The translations under genes were made by a program, and so were the position numbers. From Oricola indica (GTDB lineage: Bacteria > Pseudomonadota > Alphaproteobacteria > Rhizobiales > Rhizobiaceae), in NCBI RefSeq assembly GCF_019966595.1, contig NZ_JAINFJ010000001.1:1-64000 (forward strand): a DNA stretch of 64,000 nucleotides, written 5' to 3'. The notes under the pieces were generated by a model. The model saw nothing but the letters and a program-made list of their open reading frames with translations, did not search any database and was not told the DNA's origin. Shown piece by piece: positions 59,344 through 64,000 of this stretch (its first letter is position 1; every line of letters starts with the position of its first letter).

Positions 59344-60621
59344 TCAACGCTCTTCCGCATAGCGCTCGATCAGCGCGACTGCATTGGCTACGCCATGCTC
59401 GGCACGGATCTCCTCGCCGATCCGCGCGGCGGTTTCCGCGATTTCCTTCGAGCCGGTCGCTTCGCGAAGCGCACGGGCCAGCTTTGCGGCAGTCAGTTTT
59501 TTCTGCCCGAGCGGCTTCGGCCCGGCGCCGATCTCGTGGACGAGACCTCCCCAGAATGGCTGGTCGGCGAAAAACGGCACGATAACCGTAGGCTTGCCGG
59601 CGCGAAGCCCCGCCGCCGTTGTGCCCGCCCCGCCGTGGTGAACGACCGCCGCCATGCGCGGCAGAAGCCACGCATGTGGCGCCTCGTCAATCTGGAGGAT
59701 CGTGTCCGGCAGTTCCCCGGTCTTCAGACCGCCCCACCCGCTCGCGATGACCCCGCGAAGGCCCGCTTTCTGCAGAGCATCGACGACGATATGCGCGAGG
59801 CGTTGCGGATCGCGCCCGGCCATCGAACCGAATCCGATATAGACCGGCGGCGGCCCCGCTTCGAGGAAGGCGGTCAGTTGCGAGGGTGGGGTCCAGTCCT
59901 TTTCGGCATCGAGAAACCAGTAGCCCGTGACATGGGCGCTATCGGGCCAGTCGGCGGGGCGCGGCAGCACCGCCTCGCTGTGGCCGTGCAGAATCGGGAT
60001 GTCCGAGCCGTCCGACATCCTGCGCATGTCGAAAGAACGGGCCGGCGGCAGGTCCAGACGCTTGCGGAAGTCGCGGGTATATCGCCCCAGGACACGGTTG
60101 GTAATGAACAGGATCGGCCAATAGCTCGCCCTGTTGTACCAGCCGCCGAGTTTCCAGTCCGGGAGGACGGTGAAGCGGAAGGCCCGGGTCGGCAGGAACA
60201 TCGGTATCGGGGTTGCATGAACGCAGGGAATGCCGAGTTTCTCGGCGATATGCGGCGCGGCAACCGCCTTCGAATGATAGACGATGATATCGGGCCCGAA
60301 GTCGCGCGCGACCTCCCAGCTTTGCGCCATCAGCGCCCGCTGCATCGGCGCGACCTGGCGCGACATCTCGATGCTGCTCTTGACGACCTGAACGATGCTG
60401 CTGCCCTTCTCGAGCAGGTCTTTTCCCTTGTCGGTGTCGATGATGGCGAGCAGATCGTCGCTCATATGGCCGTAGCGCAACCCGTGCGCCTCGACGAACG
60501 CCCTGAACCGCTCGCTCGTGGCGAGGACGACCTCGTGTCCGCGTTCCTTCAGACCCAGCGCGAGCGCCAGATAGGGCTGCACATCGCCGCGCGATCCATA
60601 GGTTATTATCAGCGCTTTCAT
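59344..60621 (-). CDS. GT1-family (UGT/sterol-glucosyltransferase-like) glycosyltransferase
   Basis: A 425-residue GT-B glycosyltransferase. The N-terminus (MKALIITYGSRGDVQPYLAL) and the donor-binding motif HHGGAGTTAAGLRAGKPTVIV near residue 345 are hallmarks of macrolide/UDP-glucuronosyl-type enzymes. Acceptor is unknown: a lipid, a carotenoid or a small secondary metabolite is possible. It lies between nadE (35 bases) and an MFS gene (4 bases). Confidence 0.9.
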   Translation of the reverse strand: MKALIITYGSRGDVQPYLALALGLKERGHEVVLATSERFRAFVEAHGLRYGHMSDDLLAIIDTDKGKDLLEKGSSIVQVVKSSIEMSRQVAPMQRALMAQSWEVARDFGPDIIVYHSKAVAAPHIAEKLGIPCVHATPIPMFLPTRAFRFTVLPDWKLGGWYNRASYWPILFITNRVLGRYTRDFRKRLDLPPARSFDMRRMSDGSDIPILHGHSEAVLPRPADWPDSAHVTGYWFLDAEKDWTPPSQLTAFLEAGPPPVYIGFGSMAGRDPQRLAHIVVDALQKAGLRGVIASGWGGLKTGELPDTILQIDEAPHAWLLPRMAAVVHHGGAGTTAAGLRAGKPTVIVPFFADQPFWGGLVHEIGAGPKPLGQKKLTAAKLARALREATGSKEIAETAARIGEEIRAEHGVANAVALIERYAEER

Positions 60622-60656
60622 ATGCGCTCCCGTCCGGCCCTCGCCCGCGCGAAAAC

Positions 60657-62330
60657 CTATGTCCGGTCGCGGAACCGGTTGGTGATCGGATAGCGGCGGT
60701 CGCGGCCGAAATTCTTGCGCGTGATCTTCACGCCCGGCGCGGACTGCCGACGCTTGTATTCTGCGATATAAAGCAGATGCTCGATCCGGTGCACGAGCTC
60801 ACGGTCGTGACCCCGCGCGACGATGTCGTCGACGGCCATCTCATGTTCGACAAGGCATTCGAGAATATCGTCGAGCACCGGATAGGGCGGCAGCGAATCC
60901 TGGTCGGTCTGATCGGGGCGCAGCTCGGCAGACGGCTCCTTGTCGATGATGTTCTGCGGGATCACCATGCCGGTCGGCCCCAGCGCGCCCGGCGGCGTGT
61001 GGGCATTGCGCCAGCGCGCCAGTGCGTAGACCTGCATCTTGTAGAGGTCCTTGATCGGGTTGAAGCCGCCATTCATGTCGCCATAGAGCGTCGCGTAACC
61101 GACGCTCATCTCGGACTTGTTGCCGGTGGTCACGACCATCGAGCCGAACTTGTTGGAGACCGCCATCAGGATCGTGCCGCGCGTGCGGCTCTGCAGGTTC
61201 TCCTCGGTGACGCCCTCATTCGTGCCGTGGAACAGGTCCGAAAGGGAACTCATGAAACCTTCGACCGGCTGCTTGATCGGCACGACATCGTAGCGGCACC
61301 CGAGCATCTGCGCACAAATCTCGGCGTCGGCAAGCGACTCCGACGAGGTGTATTTGTAGGGCAGCATGATCGCGTGCAGCCGCTCCTCGCCGAGCGCATC
61401 GACCGCCAGCGCGGCGCAAATCGCGGAGTCTATGCCGCCGGACAGGCCGAGAACCACGCTCTTGAAGCCGTTCTTGTTGACGTAGTCGCGCAGCCCCAGC
61501 ATGCAGGCGCGATAGTCCGCCTCCTCGCCTTCCGGAATCCGCGACATCGGCCCCTCGTCGCAATACCAGCTCTCCTCGCCGCGCCGCCAGGTCGTCACGG
61601 TCACCTGGTCCTCGAACTGGCTCATCTGAAAAGCGAGCTTGCGGTCCGCGTTGAAGGCGAAACTTGCGCCGTCGAAGACGAGTTCATCCTGCCCGCCAAG
61701 CTGGTTGGCATAGAGGACCGGCAGATCGCTCTCGATAACCTGCCTGATAACGACCTGGTGACGAACGTCGATCTTGCCCCGGTAATAGGGCGACCCGTTC
61801 GGCACGAGGAGGATCTCAGCGCCGCTCTCGGCCAGTGTCTCGCAAACACCGAGGTCGCCCCAGATATCCTCGCAGACCGGAATGCCGAGCCGCACCCCGC
61901 GAAAGTCGACCGGGCCGGGCATCGGGCCCGCCTGAAAGACGCGTTTCTCGTCGAACTCGCCATAATTGGGCAGGTCGACCTTGTGGCGTTCGGCGATAAC
62001 CTTGCCGCCGTCCAGCACCATGATCGAGTTGTGCCGCAAATCGCCCCGCGCCAGGGGCACGCCCATGACGACGCCCGGCCCGCCATCGGCGGTATCGCCG
62101 GCGAGATCCTCGACGGCTTTCTCGCAGGCGGCGAGGAAGGCCGGCTTCATGACGAGATCTTCCGGCGGATAGCCGGCGATGAACAGTTCGGTGAAGAAGA
62201 CGAGATCGGCGCCGTGTCGGGCCGCGTCGGCGCGAGCCTCGCGTGCAAGGGCGAGGTTTCCGGCAATATCGCCGACAGTCGGGTTCAACTGCGCGACAGC
62301 GATACGGAGAATGTCAGGAGCGGTGTTCAT
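60657..62330 (-). CDS. nadE: Glutamine-dependent NAD+ synthetase
   Basis: A 557-residue enzyme that amidates deamido-NAD. An N-terminal nitrilase-like glutaminase domain (about 1-250) has Glu in FFTELFIAGYPPEDL, Lys in RHKVDLPNYGEFDEKRVF and Cys in GIPVCEDIWGD. The synthetase domain (about 275-557) starts with the PP-loop LGLSGGIDSA and includes the GNKSEMSVGYATLYGD region. Two-domain NadE is normal in alphaproteobacteria. Confidence 0.96.
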   Translation of the reverse strand: MNTAPDILRIAVAQLNPTVGDIAGNLALAREARADAARHGADLVFFTELFIAGYPPEDLVMKPAFLAACEKAVEDLAGDTADGGPGVVMGVPLARGDLRHNSIMVLDGGKVIAERHKVDLPNYGEFDEKRVFQAGPMPGPVDFRGVRLGIPVCEDIWGDLGVCETLAESGAEILLVPNGSPYYRGKIDVRHQVVIRQVIESDLPVLYANQLGGQDELVFDGASFAFNADRKLAFQMSQFEDQVTVTTWRRGEESWYCDEGPMSRIPEGEEADYRACMLGLRDYVNKNGFKSVVLGLSGGIDSAICAALAVDALGEERLHAIMLPYKYTSSESLADAEICAQMLGCRYDVVPIKQPVEGFMSSLSDLFHGTNEGVTEENLQSRTRGTILMAVSNKFGSMVVTTGNKSEMSVGYATLYGDMNGGFNPIKDLYKMQVYALARWRNAHTPPGALGPTGMVIPQNIIDKEPSAELRPDQTDQDSLPPYPVLDDILECLVEHEMAVDDIVARGHDRELVHRIEHLLYIAEYKRRQSAPGVKITRKNFGRDRRYPITNRFRDRT

Positions 62331-62440
62331 GCGCGAGCATTAGCGCGCACAGATGGTCGAGGCAATCGCGTTCGACTCATGCAGCCGAGACGCTCGCCGC
62401 CCGGGATTTAATCATCCCGGGCATGCGAAAAAAATCTGGA

Positions 62441-62677
62441 TCAGCGGCCGCGTGCGGGACGCTTGCGGCCCGGCAGCAGGCCTTCGCGCTGCGCCAGCTT
62501 GCGTGCGGCCTTGCGGTTGCGGCGAACGGCTTCGCCTTTTTCGCGCGCACGCTTCTCGGACGGCTTTTCATAGGCGCGACGCGATTTCATCTCGCGGAAA
62601 ACGCCTTCGCGCTGCAGTTTCTTCTTGAGCACCCGAAGTGCCTGGTCGACGTTGTTGTCTCTAACGAGAACTTGCAA
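62441..62677 (-). CDS. rpsU: 30S ribosomal protein S21
   Basis: A 78-residue ribosomal protein reading (M)[20 protein letters not shown], then [20 protein letters not shown] and a basic tail. The TTG start gives the form found in other rhizobia; longer frames upstream do not match the family. S21 binds the 30S subunit and helps initiation. Confidence 0.93.
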   Translation of the reverse strand: MQVLVRDNNVDQALRVLKKKLQREGVFREMKSRRAYEKPSEKRAREKGEAVRRNRKAARKLAQREGLLPGRKRPARGR

Positions 62678-63212
62678 TGGCTTCCTCATTCGGTTCGTGT
62701 TCGGGCACTGCGACGAGCGCAATGCCAAGATGTTTCCGCCGTTCGCCGCAAGATCAGCGGCCTGTGGCTGGCAACAGGAGAATCGCCTGATGACGACGCG
62801 CGCATGACGCTAAACCGCGCTTGTGAGCAAAACGGTATAGTTCCGTTTTACGGAAACGACCCGAGACCTGTAAGGTTTTCGGATGTCGGCGCGACGATCC
62901 GATTCAGCATTTCAGCCGAACCGGTTGACGCGTATATAACGTCGCTTGCCGCGAAATGCCACGCCTGCCGGAAAAAAACACGAACCGCCGAAAGGGCGCG
63001 GAAACGAGTGCAGCCGGCGCGCGTCGAAAGCGTAAGCGGGGGCAATGCCGAAGACGGCACCCGCCTCTCCGGCTTGGCGATCCTGCGCTGACTTACGCCA
63101 TGCCGGAAAAAAACACTCGCCAGCTATGTTGGTCGATGTGTTAAATTTAATCGACAGCCCCTTGGAACATTGCGTAAATCGCCGCGAGGGACTGCTTTTT
63201 TGGAATTCTGTA
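62678..63212. other. Gene-free region upstream of rpsU and the BLUF gene
   Basis: About 530 bases with no supported gene. Two direct copies of TGCCGGAAAAAAACAC lie at 62966-62981 and 63101-63116, 135 bases apart. It should hold the divergent promoters of rpsU and the BLUF gene, but none stands out. Confidence 0.4.
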
Positions 63213-63542
63213 ATGTACCGCCTTTTTTATGTCAGTTCGGCCCGTCCGGACATGCAATCAATCGATATCGATACGCTTGTGAACGCCGCGTCGATGAAGA
63301 ACCCGTCGCTCGGAATTACGGGCGCGCTCGGCTATGACGGCAAGCGTTTCGCCCAGATCCTTGAAGGGGCGAAAGAGGATGTTCTCGCGCTGATGGATGT
63401 CATCCGGTCCGACAATCGCCATTCCGGCATCGTCGTCATGGACGAAAAGTCGGTCGAGGGCCGTGTTTACGACGGTTGGGGATTGAAGCAATTGGACGGA
63501 CTGATTTTCGAGCACTTCGAAAGCGCCATGGCCGAGGCATGA
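63213..63542 (+). CDS. BLUF-domain blue-light photoreceptor
   Basis: A 109-residue single-domain flavin photoreceptor. It opens MYRLFYVSSARPDM and has the segment NPSLGITGALGYDGKRFAQI. The three flavin-contacting residues Tyr6, Asn30 and Gln48 are spaced exactly as Tyr21, Asn45 and Gln63 of AppA. There is no output domain, so it would signal by protein contact. The convergent hemerythrin gene ends 3 bases away. Confidence 0.92.
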   Translation: MYRLFYVSSARPDMQSIDIDTLVNAASMKNPSLGITGALGYDGKRFAQILEGAKEDVLALMDVIRSDNRHSGIVVMDEKSVEGRVYDGWGLKQLDGLIFEHFESAMAEA

Positions 63543-63545
63543 CGA

Positions 63546-64000
63546 TTACATCAGTCCGAGCTTGGCCTCTCCACGATCCAGAATCACCGGAACGATCAGG
63601 TCTTCCTCGTCTTCGAGGTGCCTGAGCAGCATCGCGACGAGGTCTTCGGTGTCCTTCGCATAGGCATCGGCGGCGTAGCGCGCCGCGTCACGCCCTTCAC
63701 CGAGCTTGCCGAGAAAGCCGTTGGCGCCATGTGCGTTCCGCTCCAGCGCGTCGTGAATGACGTGATGGTCGTTGTCCAGCAGATCGAAACCGCGCTTCAA
63801 CCCGGATTCCGCACGCGTGAAAACGGGGAAATAGTGCATGTCCTCGATCTGGTGATGCCCGTGCAACTGCTGCAGGAAGAATTGCAGCCTCGGCACGAAG
63901 AAGGACGCGAAGGGCTGCGCCTCGAGTTGCCCTTCCCTGTAGTCGGAGACTGACTGGGTGAGCATGCCGCCCAGTTCGCGGAACATGTCGTGGCGCTGCA
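63546..64000 (-). CDS. Hemerythrin-domain protein (5' end outside the window)
   Basis: The visible 150 or so residues form most of a hemerythrin/HHE four-helix bundle: QQLHGHHQIEDMHYFPVF, NDHHVIHDALERNAHG and LRHLEDEEDLIVPVIL supply the His and Glu ligands of a di-iron site. No stop codon lies between the first ATG and the window edge, and the residues before it (QRHD) fit the family, so the true start is probably farther right. Oxygen, iron or nitric-oxide sensing are the usual roles. Confidence 0.85.
   Translation of the reverse strand, partial: QRHDMFRELGGMLTQSVSDYREGQLEAQPFASFFVPRLQFFLQQLHGHHQIEDMHYFPVFTRAESGLKRGFDLLDNDHHVIHDALERNAHGANGFLGKLGEGRDAARYAADAYAKDTEDLVAMLLRHLEDEEDLIVPVILDRGEAKLGLM

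Overview
The window looks like a chromosomal segment of a GC-rich alphaproteobacterium of the order Hyphomicrobiales (Rhizobiales). The evidence is the syntenic core block cckA - fliO-like - dksA - sixA - ycjX - ycjF - folK/folB/folP - ferredoxin - HPt, followed by a giant helical protein of the Growth Pole Ring (GPR) type known from polar-growing rhizobia. Coenzyme B12-dependent ribonucleotide reductase, DUF6481, DUF3563 and DUF2865 proteins and an Irr-type iron control element fit the same group. No species can be named.

Region 1 (1-3850) is the end of an integrated genomic island. It holds the tail of an IS630-like insertion sequence, an AT-rich 788-residue protein of unknown function whose start codon lies inside the IS end, and a tyrosine recombinase with a clear promoter. 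The island stops in a tRNA-Leu(UAA) gene whose 3' half does not match its 5' half. Region 2 (3985-15240) has a CinA-like protein, gpt, an autotransporter-like outer-membrane protein, an MCP with a separate periplasmic Cache-type sensor, and nrdJ behind a tandem pair of NrdR-like boxes. Region 3 (15240-18400) is a second, smaller accessory islet. It contains a 52-residue zinc-ribbon gene, a DUF4062 gene with a probable frameshift, a HicB-like remnant, a GIY-YIG gene inside inverted repeats, and a long inverted-repeat pair.

Region 4 (18498-28132) carries small housekeeping and accessory genes: two EamA exporters, a LysR regulator, ChaC, a metallophosphatase, a GNAT enzyme and several very small proteins. 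Region 5 (28168-44918) is the core cell-cycle and cell-envelope block: CckA kinase, FliO-like protein, DksA, SixA, YcjX/YcjF, folate synthesis, ferredoxin, HPt and GPR. Region 6 (44951-50938) holds a four-gene Mla-type lipid transport operon, a dipeptide epimerase/DgcA-type enzyme and a divergent SDR. Region 7 (50956-64000) has a malic enzyme fused to a phosphotransacetylase-like domain, DUF2865, gltX, two paralogous MFS transporters around a VIT1/CCC1 iron transporter with an ICE-like box, a GT1-type glycosyltransferase, nadE, rpsU, a BLUF photoreceptor and a partial hemerythrin gene.

The best candidates for undescribed biology are the truncated large island protein, the chimeric tRNA-Leu attachment site, the zinc-ribbon/DUF4062 islet, and the Cache-sensor/MCP pair. 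All functional statements are read from the sequence and from family knowledge; no database search was run.
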